Positions 12,687 to 25,411 of a stretch of DNA of 64,000 bases are shown piece by piece; the stretch's first letter is position 1; each line of letters starts with the position of its first letter. Made by a program: the position numbers and the translations under genes. The notes beneath the pieces were generated by a model. The model had not been told where the DNA came from. It saw only the letters and a program-made list of their open reading frames with translations, and searched no databases. Origin of the DNA: Bigelowiella natans CCMP2755 (lineage: Eukaryota; Cercozoa; Chlorarachniophyceae); NCBI GenBank assembly GCA_000320545.1, contig ADNK01000513.1:26206-90205 (forward strand), in the 5' to 3' direction.

Positions 12687-14726
12687 ATGAGCGGTGCAAA
12701 AGCAATTGTCGCCATCTCTGTCTACATCACCGATACCCAGTACAACATGGTTCGCGTAGACCCAAGCACGACATGTGAGACGGTATAAATCTTTAACATT
12801 ATGCGAGAACGGCAACATATGAGTGAAAGATATGGGACTCTTAATGTGGATGCTCACCCGCTTTGAAACCATCATTTATTGTCAGATTTGCTCCTCCGTT
12901 GTTAAAAAAAGAAACCTTGATCCATCCCAGAAGGTATTCTTATTAACGATGTTCCGACCAATACGTTTGCATTGATTGCCAATTATTTGATCCTATTCAG
13001 TATTGCCTCGTTCTGGAATTTGACGAGGAACTAGAGGTGGCATATGTAACACAAGAATAATTGGCGCTGATAAATAAATAAATATACGGAGCATCAAATA
13101 TATGCCTCCAGGCTCTTGCGTTTGAAATGAGCTGAATCTTTGCGCTAAGACAACGATTCCCCCCCCCCCCCCCCCCCTCTCTCTTATATGCTCTTCTCAC
13201 CTTCACAGTCCAAATTGCACCCGAAAGACAGCATTCTTGAAATTCTCTCATCATACCGCCAAGGATCAGAGGACAAAGGTGGTGGTACCCTTAGCAGAAA
13301 AAGAAGAAGAAGATGATCATGATCATGATGAAAGAAGTGAATGTAATTAATCTAGTAGATAGAAGATACCAATAGAAGAAGCGTGGAGCAACTCTCACAA
13401 GCTCGGGGCAGCACGCAATGTGTACCATTCTCTTAAATTCTTTGTGCGGCTCCTCCACGTAGTATCTCGCTCTAATCGTGCATATTTGTCTTAGTCCGAG
13501 TGGTGCTTAAGCCTAGCGAAGGGGTCGAAGAAGAGTCTGAGGGAGAAGAGGAGGATTCAGACGTACAGGAAGAAAGAAAGCGAGAGAGAGAGAATAAAAG
13601 ATCAATTTTGTAAAGTCCCCACGTTGAATGACAGAAAATAAAGAATAGCCTGTCCTCATAGCATATGCCATATCAATGAAGCAACGCGCTCATTTGCGCG
13701 ATTATACACACTGTTGAAGGCTACTGTGCTGTTCATCAAATTTTATTGGCTAACAGGATGAGGACATGTTTGGCGGTCTAGACAGCGAGGAGGGCAGCGA
13801 ATTTCAAGGTTACTCCGACTTCATATAATTCTCATATCTTGTAGTTGTTCTATGGTATTTGCTCTGTCTGCATGCTGCTGCTGCTGTCATTGCGTTGCTC
13901 CTCTCACTTTCATCTTCTTCCAGGTGTCCTTATGAAGCGTGGCGAGCTGAACAAGTCGTGGAAAGAGCGTTTCTTCGAGATCCAGGTATGCTGCCACGAA
14001 GTCTAAGAAGAAGAAGAAGTAGAAGAAGAAGAAGAAAAAGAAGAAGACTCTCTGGACTTAGAGTTAGAACGTCGCACACAACATGAAGAAGAATACCCCA
14101 TGTCAATTATAATCAAAACATCTTCCGGAGTAAGGAAATTGTAGTGCGATGGTAGATAGAGTAGTAGTCCGCCGCAAAAAAAATAAGCTCGTTCCCTCTT
14201 CAAACCATGGTGGTGATGGCAAATATGAATTGGATACACCCTCCTTCCTTACCCCGTTTTATCATCATCTACTCGCTTCTCAGAAAGGGGAGCTGGTGTA
14301 CCGGAAAGGGCCCAAGGGAAGGCGGAGAGGCACTATTCCGCTTAGAGAAGCTGTGATTACTATGACGCCGAGGTTGGTCACCAATTGATGACGACGGCGA
14401 CGATGATAATGATGATATTGAGAATGATGATAATGATGATCATGATGATGATGATACAATTGATCTTTTCGGGTTGTTCCCTCACATGTGGTTATCATTA
14501 GGGAGAAACCGAGCAGCGGGCGTTTCATGATTCGGGTACCGGACACAACACGCGTGTTCCACTTGAAGGCGGCTAACTACGATCAGATGGTAATCTGGAT
14601 CGAGGCCTTGCGAAGGTACTCGCAGCAATGAATCATGCAAGAGGGAACGTTGGCGTCATGGTCGCCCCTACATGCTGTCTCACACAGTAGCGATTCGTGT
14701 CTTTTCACTTTCTCCCAGTACATATG

Positions 14727-14770
<44 letters not shown>

Positions 14771-14991
14771 GATCGATCTACATCGAATATAACGTTGAGT
14801 GTTCTATCGTGCTATCTTCTTCGTAACCACAACAACCCTCACCCTGTCTCCTCCTCCTCCTCCTCCTCCTCCTCCTCCTCCTCTCTCCAAAGCCGTTCAG
14901 AGGTCGTTCAAGAGAATATGTCAATTGACGTCATTGGGGGCTGGATTCAGGTAAGAAGATTGTAAGACGACGACGACACGCTAACATACAA

Positions 14992-15027
<36 letters not shown>

Positions 15028-15643
15028 CATATATAACAGAATTAAAATAGGTGTGTGAGTGCGTGTACAAACAATGAGATGCAGCAGCTAATGGTCAAAT
15101 CTAAAATTGTGTTTGATTTTACCCTGTAGCGAATAGAATCGATCCAAGCTGAAGTGGAGGAGCGCCACAACGGTAGTAAGTAGCAGCAGAGTGCCATTAA
15201 GTCTTTTTCTCATTCTGGTTCTTTTTCTTCTTTCCTCGATCGGTAATGCACATGGTGATGATGATGTCGATGGCGACGGCAGAGAGGATTACATCCCTGG
15301 ACGCAGCAATAGCCAGTGGGAAGGAGGGTCAGCTCATATCTGAATTCAGTGAATTCCTTGAGAGCCGCACCATATCAAACAAGTTTCTGAAGTTTTGCGA
15401 GATGACTCGAGATCTCTCATCAGCGAAGGATAAGAGGACAGCAGGTGCTCTGTGGGCGTGCTGCCTTTGCCTGAATACGTAACAAAAAGCACGCGCGTGT
15501 ACACTGACTGGCAGCAGCAGGAAATATGATGACGTTCGGTTCTTCGTCATCACTCATTTCAGCAGCTTGGCAATTTTATCGCAGTGCGTGGGGTGATCAG
15601 CTGCTTGTTGCTGCTTGTACGGCACGATCCGTTGCCTCCATAA

Positions 15644-15720
<77 letters not shown>

Positions 15721-16209
15721 AATATATATTTTGCACTCCTCAGGAAAGGCGACGTTATCAACATACTTATCTGCCATCACGGTGATAGATAGATAGTAGT
15801 AAAAACAGATCTCATTTACCTCTCTCTCTCTCTCTCTTTCTCCCCTTTCTGCATGTGAGCATGCACGCGAGGGTCTACCAATCTCTTTCTCTCCTCCTTG
15901 CTATCCTTTTGCTATATGCATCATCAAGTCGTCGCGCAAGTAGTATCTACTAACACCTCTCTGCTCAATCTTCCTCCTCCCCCCTTCTCATAATTCAATC
16001 TTCTTTGTCGTTTACACAGAGGAAGGGCCGGGCATCGATGATGCGCATGGCAGGAGAGTCCAGCAATGTAGAAGAAGAAGGCGATGGCAGCAACGATGGG
16101 AGGAAGAAGAAGGGCGAGGATGAGGAGGATATACATAGGGAAGATGAGTGGAAGGTACCGCGCGGTTAGAAGAGAAAGACGGAGACAGAGAACGAAGTCT
16201 TCAATGTTT

Positions 16210-16247
<38 letters not shown>

Positions 16248-17477
16248 CAGAGCAGGTGGAAGTAGAATAGAGAGAGTGAGTCAGAAAAGAGGAAGATAGA
16301 GTGAGGGAGGGGGACGCACGCATGCACTACATACACACACACTTGTTCCCTCTTTCACTTCTTATTGTTGTTGTTCATCGTTCGAAAGGCGGCTGGTTAC
16401 GAAGGAGAAGACAACAGCACCACGAACATGGACGCCGCTGGTGAGATGATATTAGTGGCACAGGCGATCAATGCGCTGCCGCAAAGAGGGCGCGGAGAGA
16501 CCAGAAAGTTATCTCAAATCCTCGAGGTCGGCTTGCTATGATGGGAATAAATGATGCTGATGACGACGACGACGATGATGATGATGATGATAACTCTAAA
16601 CCCGCCATTTGTTGGTGGTTTGTTCAGTCCGGTGATGAAGCGGCTCTGGGGGAGCTCGAAGAGTTGTTAGGGTCGCTGTCGTGCCAAGTTTACCAGATAC
16701 TGGAACCCTGCTACTCCATCTTCATCAGAAAGAATGTAGTCATACTAGATGGAAGTAGTAGGAGTAGTTGTAGTAATAGTAGTCGTCGTCGTCGTCGTGC
16801 GTTTGTTTGTGCGAATATAGAGAAAGACAAAGAGAGAGAGAGAGAGGGAGAGAGAGAGAGAGAGGATGTTTATAAGAAGAAGACTCAAACGACGGCACGA
16901 CATGCTGAAAGCAGCACAAAGTAGCAGCTGTCTTGCAGCTACCAGTAAGTTGAGAAGGATAGATAATAGTCAGCGTGCAGTTATTTTTGCCCTTGCCCGC
17001 TACTACATCAATCAGTAGTGAATGGGGTCCTCCTGAAAGCAGCCATTCGCTAGCTTGAGACTTGCTGCTATTATTTGTTTGTTTTGTGACTCGCAAAAAA
17101 GACGATGGCGATGCGTGCGAGATGGGCCCCAGACGACACCGCTAGAAACATCGAGCAGAAAATAATAGGAGGAGGAAGATTTGTTAGTAGTGGTGGTGGT
17201 GGTGGTAGTAGTAGTAAAAGTAGTAGTAGTAGTAAAAGCGACGAGAAGGACAGAGTGGCGCGAGCTGCTATATCCGCCATACGCATAAATCCTGTATCAC
17301 TCAAGAAGGAGACGAAGAGAGCATGTGCACGGTACTACTGCAATTACGTAACAATACAGCAATAAATATTCTATATTTATCTTCATGTTTCACGCGATGA
17401 GTGTCCTATGATGATGATGTTGTTGTTGTTGTTGTTGTTCTTGTTGTATCACCTTGCTTTCATGTCTGAGATGACAC

Positions 17478-17512
<35 letters not shown>

Positions 17513-18384
17513 CACGATGATAGGGCTCGCTCGCAATCTCCAAAGAGGAAGGTGAGAAGAGAGGAAAAAAGAGCGGGGAAACAAGGGAGGGAGGGAGGGA
17601 GGAGAAGTACCTCCTCAAAGCAGCGACAGTTATTCGCAATACGCACGCTGACGTTGGTGATAGTAGTGGTATATTCATGAAGTAGTGGTCAGCATTGGGG
17701 CTCATTAACCACTACCATTATCTCATTTTGTCATTTCCCCCTCCCCCCACCCCTCCTCCTCCTTCTCCTCCTCCTCTCCCTCATGGGGATTGTTCTTTTA
17801 TCCTTGTATCAAGGGGGGGAAGAATCGGGGAAAGAGAAGTAAACGTGCATCTACATTACCAACAAAAGGAGGAGGGGCCACTCCTCCAGCACTCCAAATC
17901 AACGATCTTCCTCCCAAATTTTCCCGTCGTGGCAGCTATGTTGGCAGTCTTGGCCGCCGCAGTAAAGTGCTGGATCACATGTAACATGCTTAGATAGATC
18001 ATCATCGTTCATGCTATTCACTGCATGCATATTACTCACGCACGGTGTTGTTTTGGCATCATCAGCATCATTATCATCATCTTCATCATCATCGTGACTA
18101 TTGCAGTGCCTCCTCCTCCTTCATGCAGCTGCCTGCTTACACGTGATTGATGATGATGGAAAAACAACAACAATAACAAAAACATCCATCAGGGAATTGC
18201 TGAAAGCTAGCATCACACTTGGGAGAAATCAGAACAACAGAGCTGGGTCAAAGAAGGTAATATTAAGCAGCTCTCCGTAACTTGATGATCTTCAGCAGCA
18301 GCATCGTAATTGTCTTGACCATCGTCATCATCACTAAATCACGATCCATATCCGGTCATCACCCTACACATAGAGCTCCTTCGA

Positions 18385-18417
<33 letters not shown>

Positions 18418-19597
18418 CATGAGGATGGAGGAGGAGAAGAAGGGTGAAGGAAAGAAGAAAAAGAAGAAGCACGTTGCGGAACTGGAAATGCCGGAGTAAG
18501 TTCCATGCTGTCGGTCAACTCGTATCTATCTTCCTGCACTTATCACCACCATCATGATCATGATCTATCATCGTTGATTCTTGCTCGTTTGTTGTGCGAA
18601 TTGGCATGGCTGCTGCGCTTACGTGCCCGACAGTTCCTACGACGAAAAATGGACTGAAGAAGGTCAGAGAGCTGGCTTGGGGTGGGAGGCGAAAAAGAGG
18701 AAATAGCAACAAGAACAAATATATAGACTATAACATGGATGATGATGTGCTGGCGATGATTTACTTAAACAACAAAAATACGAAGAAGAAGAAGAAGAAG
18801 AAGAAAGAGGAGGACGGGGAGGAGGAGAAGGAGAGAGAAAGCAACAACAAAGCTGAAATATATCGCTGAAATATATCGCTGTTGGTTCTACACCATCATC
18901 ATCATCATCATCATCATCATGATGTTGTCGTGTAACATGTCTAGGGTCTGCTCGTAGTCCATCAACCAGCAACTCCCCTTTTGACTCCAACTTCTGGACG
19001 GGGGGGTGGGAGAGAAGTGAAATAGAAGAAGAAGAGAGCAAAGTTGATGGTTCTAGTGGAGGGCCTGTTGGCAGCCACGATGGTGGTACTACTGCAGCAC
19101 CCACAGTAACAACAGCTGAACCGGACGTTCCCGCTGTAACTTCTATCAATAGGAGAGGAGGCGGGGATAACAGTACCGGCGCTCCTACTCCAAGCAATAG
19201 TAGTAGTAGTAGTAGTAGTTGTAGTAGTAGTGAGGCAGCAGCGTCATCATCATTATCATCATCCTCAGTATCAGGCGCGTCATCATCAGCCGTGACGGCA
19301 TCAGTTTCAGCATCAAGGTTGACGAAGCGCAAATCTTCAACGGCGGGTGGTGGTTCTGGGATGGATGTGATATCGGAGGATGATGGGCTTGATGCCGTCG
19401 ATCATCCTGTGACTGGAAGGAGAAACAAAGAGACCAGCAGTTATACCAATGCTCCTGTAATATCCTTCTCCCCCCCCCCCCTCCCCTCTTCTTCCCTAAC
19501 TTCTTTCGTCGCTGCGCGAGTACTAGGAGCAGAAAGTCTCAAATTGAATCGAATCTCACCCCCCTCCCCCCCCCTCCCACTCTGTCTCTTGCTGTGT

Positions 19598-19628
<31 letters not shown>

Positions 19629-20452
19629 GTCCTACTATGTGTTTCTGGTTGAAATTAGGACGGAAAGACTGGTGGAGGATCGGGTTCGTCGAGATTAGCA
19701 CCTACGTCGTCGTCGGCATCGGCAACTTCAACAGGAAAGAAGAATCGCGAGGCTTCAACAACCGCAACATCCTCCTCCAGGAAGAAGTGGGGAGGGGGAA
19801 CCATTTTTGACGATGACCAAGGGGACGACGACGACGACGTTCGTGCAAAATTTTTCCTTTAATACGGCAGAGAGAGCATTGTTACAACAACAGCAACAGC
19901 TTCCATTTTCAACTTTGAATACAGATCTGGCAGAACACCGCATTACCCCCCCCCCCTTGCTTGCGACAATAGCTACAAAGCACTGAACATAAATTTCCAT
20001 TATCATATACTGCCCTGAATTACGCGATAATTATTTGATGAATAGCTGTTCGGGTCTGTACGAAAAAAAGATAGCATGGATGGCAAAGGATCTTCTACAG
20101 CTACCAAATCAAATGTTGGAGGAAGGGGCGAAGGAGGAGCAGGAGACATCCTCGGTGCAGATCTTGGGGAATTTCTTGAAGCTGACGATGTAGCAACTAA
20201 CCTAATAGGAACAGCATTTTTGTTTGGTTCGCGTCATCAATAAAAGCATTTTCCATCCTGAAGGTCCTTAAGGAACTTGGCGGTGGAGCGAGCGAATTAG
20301 ATGCAGGTGCTATCCATTAATTTGCGTGCCCCCCTCACATATGTCACACTGAAAAGATTTTATGTTGCGTTGTTGTGTCGTTGAAAGACGGGCTACTGGA
20401 AAATGAGGATGAAGATGCGAATGCAAACGACGACCTTTTTGCTGGTATATAG
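12687..20452 (+). CDS. RA-PH domain protein with long low-complexity tail (27 exons)
   Basis: Exons in phase: 12687-12782, 12886-12933, 13001-13036, 13209-13278, 13495-13562, 13757-13808, 13924-13985, 14284-14372, 14502-14615, 14893-14950, 15130-15175, 15283-15444, 15744-15781, 16020-16154, 16389-16526, 16628-16735, 17102-17331, 17524-17551, 17814-17980, 18193-18256, 18374-18495, 18634-18662, 18945-19456, 19659 to about 19.84 kb, 20071-20189, 20264-20306 and 20388-20452. Residues 1-90 look like a Ras-association/ubiquitin-like fold (AISVYITDTQYNMVRVD, YCLVLEFDEELE, DSILEILSSYR). An acidic linker precedes a PH domain (VLMKRGELNKSWKERFFEI, GRFMIRVPDTTRVFHLKAA, MVIWIEALRR). The remainder is Ser-, Lys- and Asp-rich and probably disordered. 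RA-PH tandems in RIAM/lamellipodin and Grb7 proteins bring small-GTPase signals to the membrane and actin. That role is inferred here. The junction after 19.84 kb is the least certain. Confidence 0.72.
14727..14763. repeat. Intronic (AT)n microsatellite
   Basis: Lies in the intron after the PH-domain exons and is followed by (CTC)n at about 14849-14885 and (CA)n at about 14994-15025. Confidence 0.95.
15647..15718. repeat. Intronic compound (CA)n(TA)n microsatellite
   Basis: CA run passing into a TA run inside the RA-PH gene. A (TA)n run also lies at about 16211-16246 and (CA)n runs at about 17475-17515 and 19602-19626. Confidence 0.95.
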
Positions 20453-22199
20453 AAGTGAAGGCTAGCTTCCTATCTACTGGACGTTCTCTGTGTACCGATT
20501 ATTCGAATAATGTAATATGATCAACAATTGGCGAATGATAAGGAACTTAACTAAATCAGCTTATTGTTACTGAGCTAGCTAACATGTTCACTACAATTCC
20601 GAAATGGGTGTCTTACTCCACTATTAGACTAACGTTCACCTCGCACTAGAAATACCTGCCCGAGTGGCCAATCCCTAGGCGTGTGCGTGCACACTTCTGC
20701 GTGCATGCAGCATCGTACTTAGCAGCATCTAGTAGGGCTCGTGCGCTCCTCAAAATCCTGCGGCTGCTGCGCGTGATATCTAGGAAGTGAACTGCTTTGA
20801 AAGTCGTTTATTGCATTTCTACGCTCAGGGCTGCTGCATGCAGGCTGCGTACATCGAGTGTAGACATGCTAGCATCAGCTATCACATCTAGACATTGACC
20901 ATGTCATAGCTACTTTATTTAGAAACATGATCTAGATCTAGCTAAAGATGACAGATGATGTACAAAGCTAGAAAGCATCATCAGCTACATCTCTAGATCT
21001 AGCTCAACATGCATGTAACAATTTGGGTAATTACATCCGTCTCATGATTTAGGCAATGCAAATGTCTAGCTAGCTAGGTGGTAGCAGGCAGCAGGAGGCA
21101 CTCATGTGCATGTCTGTAGCCCCATGCTGTGCAACTGACAACAAACATTGGAGCACTAGATGACATGCAAGTATATGTACAAGAACAAAGCTGCTACAAT
21201 GTTCTACTGGTACGTAGTATCTAGGCACAAACACGTGCATGACGTGACATGACGTACGTATGCGACCGTTACCGCTTCCTTCCCGTGCGTTGGTGTCATG
21301 AGACGCTCATTCAGGCACGGGAAAATAAGACATTGCCCTAGCTAGCTAGACCGCACACTTGCTGGATCTCTAGATCTCCATCTACAGATGGCGGAATCGA
21401 AGGGCTTGTCAGCACGCACGTAGCTAGCTCAGTCAGGAAAGACCTTACCCCTAGCTAGCTCTAGAGCTAGTCGCTACGTAGTCAGTGTGGGCTAGAGAGG
21501 AAAGATATGAAGACCTGTGTGGGAAGCCCTGCTAGCTAGCTGGCCTGCGCCGGTCAGACCTCGCCCGATCGCATTGTCGCGCACACATGAACGTGCTAGC
21601 GTGTGACATGTCAACATTACGCTAGCTAGTGCGTACTAGCTAATGCAATTGTCATCCAAACAACCTCGCTTGCATTGCCATGCCATGTAGCCTTCGTGCA
21701 CATCGATCTATATATATGCATGCGGGCAAGTAAGCACGCACCGGCTGTCTACCTTGCCACGTGTACGTAGCCCATGACAGTGCTATGCATAGACACTCCG
21801 CTGTAGCGTAGATGGTAAAGCCGCGGCAGCAGGGTCACGCACTGCATCATCTAGTCATGCGAGACGTGTCATCATGTATGTATCTATCTAGACATGGCGC
21901 ACAAACTACTATGTCAGGCTAACGCACAATGTGAGTGAGTGAGCGAGCACATGGTCAAATATGTACGCATGATTGCTGCCGACGAGTATGTATTATAGCA
22001 TAGTGTTTGTGTGTGTGCTTGTGTGTAGCCCACAAATACATGATGATGACATGCCACATAATTGTTCGCGGACCGTCATAGCACACATCCAAGGCATGTT
22101 GGATCTGATGGAGAGTTTGCTGGAAGAACCTTCATCTTTATTCCTCCATGAATAAATTACAAACAGTCATTTTTCCTACAACGATTGAACTTAAATAAC
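20453..22199. other. Tail-to-tail spacer, CTAG/GCATGC-rich
   Basis: 1.7 kb between the 3' ends of the RA-PH and MMTAG2-like genes. From about 20.65 to 22.0 kb it is saturated with CTAG, GCTAGCTAGC, TCTAGA, GCATGC and ACGT palindromes. No gene is supported. Confidence 0.6.
21020..21047 (-). repeat. Dispersed spacer repeat, partial copy
   Basis: The reverse strand reads TCATGAGACGGATGTAATTA, matching the left end of the repeat described at 47171 and 59921. Confidence 0.5.
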
Positions 22200-23509
22200 C
22201 TAATCTGACTCGCTATCGTCTGACCCTCTCCTCCTCTTTCGTGATTCTTTCTTTTTTGCTTTTTTTGCTTTCTTTGCTTCCTTCTTCGCTTTCTTTTTTG
22301 CTTTCTTCGCAGCCTTTGAGAGAAATAGTAATGAGAACAATGAGATAAGTTAGCATCAAGAACAAACCACCTTCTTTGCCTTTTTCAGAGCTTTTCTCGC
22401 ACCTTCGTCATCTTTACAGAGGTTAAATAATGCATATACATCCAGAACTTAAGGTATAATATTGTGACAAGTGTTGTCCAAAGATTCTTTGAAAAAAGGT
22501 TAATCCGAGTAATGCATTACTCCAAAGTATTATTCGTATTGGATGTACTCACAAGACGCTGTTTTTTACCTTCGTCATCTTCCGCTGCCTCTTTTGCTTT
22601 CGCCACAGCAGCCTTTGCCATTTCAAGCATCTAATAATACAAGGTTCTGCGTTTCTTTCTTTCCATATCGTTTACCAAATGGGTAATAATCATACCTTAC
22701 TTGCAGACAGTTTTGCTTTTGGTTTATCTTCCGATCTAGAAAAATGATTGTTCAACGCAAGAGAGACGACACAAAAATTAAACGGGTGGTACCCTCCTTC
22801 CCCGTCATCTCCTTCCGCAACTCTTTTCATCCCACTCGCAATCATTTCTCGAAGCTTCGCAACTTTATCGGCTTTCGATCGACCATCATGATACCTAGAA
22901 AGAGTCCCAAATTATGTAAATAGTTACATATATGGATCCAATGCATGTCGTGTTCTCTTCTAACCTTGAAGTGCTGGCCCCCAAACCATCAATTCGCTCA
23001 GCAGCTTGGGTATCATCCCTCTCGGTATCCCCTAAATACGAATATTATAAGGGAATAAAATTTGATTTTTTTATTTGTCTGACCTTTCTTTAGGAGTTCT
23101 TTCATTTCAGATTCACTCAGTTTGGTCTTTGATCTCCGTTTCTTCGTCGCCATCCCTCTGGAAGAACACTACGTCAGACACACACGTAAAATTTTGAAAC
23201 TTTCACTTACAATTTCTCCATGATAGCTTGACGATCGTTTTCTTTTACACGACGCATTTCTTCTGCCCTCCTCCTCCTTTCCACATCATTCTTGTCACCC
23301 CCTTGCTTCGATTTTGTCCACCATAATATGTCTCTCCCTTTCCAAGAATATCAATGTGAAGCTGTGATGAGATTTAAAGTGCAAACAGTATTACAACCTT
23401 TCTGCCAGCGACCAACCGGGGCATTAAGTGAGTGGCCGAGGTAGCATTCACGGTGTTTGTCGATCTTTACATCGTCCCAACTGAAACAATCTGGCCTACC
23501 GCGTGACAT
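22200..23509 (-). CDS. MMTAG2 (C1orf35-like) protein
   Basis: Nine short exons all join in phase. The first four are 23509-23398, 23337-23211, 23157-23084 and 23031-22965. The rest lie near 22.90-22.79, 22.74-22.69, 22.63-22.57, 22.42-22.37 and 22.31-22.20 kb. The N-terminus ([35 protein letters not shown]) is the hallmark of the multiple-myeloma-tumour-associated protein 2 family, and a helix rich in Arg/Glu/Met follows ([13 protein letters not shown]). The tail is Lys/Ala-rich and ends in an acidic-Ser cluster (GSDDSESD), typical of a nuclear protein. The family is conserved in eukaryotes and often listed among nuclear, RNA-associated proteins, but its role is poorly defined. Head-to-head with the UBZ gene. 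Confidence 0.88.
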
Positions 23510-24061
23510 GCTTTCCTTTTCTTAGTTTATGATAGATTTTTATGCAGTGCTACGATCTGCTTTTCAGTTTCGTTTGAGCTTGGAAGCGGGATTGTTATGA
23601 GGTGAGCTTTTTCTTCTTCCAGCAGTTCTTGTTCACGCCTCCATGAATTCTGGTGAAGCAGAACAGAGACATTCTCTCATGTTCTGAAGTTGAGAATTCT
23701 CACTTCTCAAACAATCAATGTCTTCCTGAAAGAATCCATCAAATCTGCATGAAAGCGACAAAAAGATTCCGCCAGCATTACGATCCGCAAAATTCAGCAA
23801 AAAGTTTACCAGAAAATTCCTAAAAAGTAGACACTACATTTGTGGAAGATCTGCTCTGCACTGCTTCTGCCTTCTTTGCATTTATGAACCTTTATGAGAA
23901 GAGAATCCTGCGAAATTATTGGTACAAGACTGGAGTAAGCACAGAGGTGCAGCAAATCAAGCTGTCGCAGGAATAAAATCTTCTCGAGTCATCTCGTTAC
24001 AGTCCGCTGCAGTACTCGTGTTCAGAAATTCGACACTTCGGAAATCACAGACACAGCAAGA
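23510..24061. promoter_or_regulatory. Divergent spacer, MMTAG2 / UBZ gene
   Basis: About 550 bp (730 bp if the UBZ protein starts at 24239). No repeat and no CTAG block. Presumed bidirectional promoter. Confidence 0.4.
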
Positions 24062-25411
24062 TTGCATTCGAAAATATTTTTACGACATTCCTATTTTGCA
24101 TCAATGCGTTCGAAATCAAGGGCTTTGTTCGATTCCGGGAAGACGACAGATCTTGATGCCTCTTCTTCACATAATCTCAATTCAAGCGAGAGAGGAAGCA
24201 AACTACATTGTCCGAGGAGGGATTACTCATCAAAAACGATGGCGACTCTTACTAGCCGGAAGCGCACATGCCAAAGTAGGACCGAAGATGAAGAAGATAC
24301 GAAGTCAAAATCTGTCGAGTTTGAGGTCGATCTCGAGGTGGGTGAGAATGTTCCGAAGAGGGTTCACGTAGAGGGTACGAAGAGGACAACGGAAAAGGCA
24401 ACCTTCGAACCGAGAGAAGATAGTAAGGAAGAATCTTTCGAGGACATTCTAGGTCGATTTGCCCGTATCAACCTTAACAAAAAGCAGGATACTGAAGAGC
24501 GTTGCTTCCTTTGCGGAGAGGTAACGAAATTAAAGGAATTCGCTGCCCACATTCACGGATGTGTAGAAAAACTTCGAGAAGAAGATGAGGCTATGGAGTT
24601 AGCCTCGCTTGCTGCAAGTGGTGTTCCAGTATGTAATAGTGCATGCTCCCGTCGCGATTATTCTCATTTCATGTCCCACTACCATCCCCCGGCAATTTGT
24701 CCCGTTTGTGATGAGCAAATGCCCCTTTACGAAGTCGACGCTCATCTTACCCTATGCCTAAAGAAGTCTCGTTGTAGCTCGCGCTCTGTTGAAAATGACA
24801 TTGAAGTTGAAGTTGAAGAAGAGGATATGATGCCAAGAGGAATTGCGGAAGTGGAGATTAATGGGGAAAGGTACAAAATTGATTTGAACCAACTCACCCA
24901 AGAGAACCTTAAGACGGGAAGAAGGCGACAGATAAGGCGCACTGAGACGGGATGGAAGTGGTGTGATGATTCTGGACTATTCATTCCTTTCGACCCCGTT
25001 TCCAATCAAAAAATAGAAAAATGCATGGAAAAGACATTAAATGTTCCGGAAAACCCCAATGGCAAAACTGATTCGAAGGAAACCTCAGTATCCACAGAGG
25101 AATCATCTTCAACGGACAGCTCAAACCCCGCTGGTGCTCTTACCTGCGGTATTTGCTCTTCTCAGAACTCTGAAAATTCTGAAACCACTACTTCAAGTTT
25201 TGTGTCTACCATGGATCAGAAGTATCAATCAAAGCTTGATAGGAAGCTTGCAGGAAAGAAGTTAAGCAAAACCCAGATGGCAGCATGTGCAGCTCTCATC
25301 GTCCAGGAAAAGGACAGAGCTGATTCAGAAAAGTCGGTTTCCCTGGCTCGTCTTATGCAGAGCTTTAAATCTTTAGGGATCACCAAAGATAATATGAAAA
25401 AACAGCTTTGA
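24062..25411 (+). CDS. Protein with two Rad18-type UBZ4 zinc fingers
   Basis: A single-exon frame of 449 codons ending in TGA. The first in-frame ATG is at 24062. The ATG at 24239 (MATLTSRKRT) may be the real start, because the upstream part is not distinctive. Two zinc fingers fit C-x2-C-x11-H-x3-C exactly: CFLCGEVTKLKEFAAHIHGC (about residue 148) and CPVCDEQMPLYEVDAHLTLC (about residue 213). Such UBZ4 modules bind ubiquitin in DNA-damage proteins such as RAD18 and in some adaptors. The first half is acidic. After the fingers come a basic segment (GRRRQIRRTETGWKW), a Ser/Thr-rich stretch and a Lys-rich C-terminal helix. No RING, SAP or nuclease domain is seen, so a specific orthologue is not assigned. 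Ubiquitin binding is the inferred role. Confidence 0.72.
   Translation: MHSKIFLRHSYFASMRSKSRALFDSGKTTDLDASSSHNLNSSERGSKLHCPRRDYSSKTMATLTSRKRTCQSRTEDEEDTKSKSVEFEVDLEVGENVPKRVHVEGTKRTTEKATFEPREDSKEESFEDILGRFARINLNKKQDTEERCFLCGEVTKLKEFAAHIHGCVEKLREEDEAMELASLAASGVPVCNSACSRRDYSHFMSHYHPPAICPVCDEQMPLYEVDAHLTLCLKKSRCSSRSVENDIEVEVEEEDMMPRGIAEVEINGERYKIDLNQLTQENLKTGRRRQIRRTETGWKWCDDSGLFIPFDPVSNQKIEKCMEKTLNVPENPNGKTDSKETSVSTEESSSTDSSNPAGALTCGICSSQNSENSETTTSSFVSTMDQKYQSKLDRKLAGKKLSKTQMAACAALIVQEKDRADSEKSVSLARLMQSFKSLGITKDNMKKQL

Noticed and set aside
18664-19332. 222-codon minus-strand open frame
   Set aside because: It mirrors the Ser-rich plus-strand exon 18945-19456 of the RA-PH gene and consists of low-complexity Ser/Leu/Asp runs.
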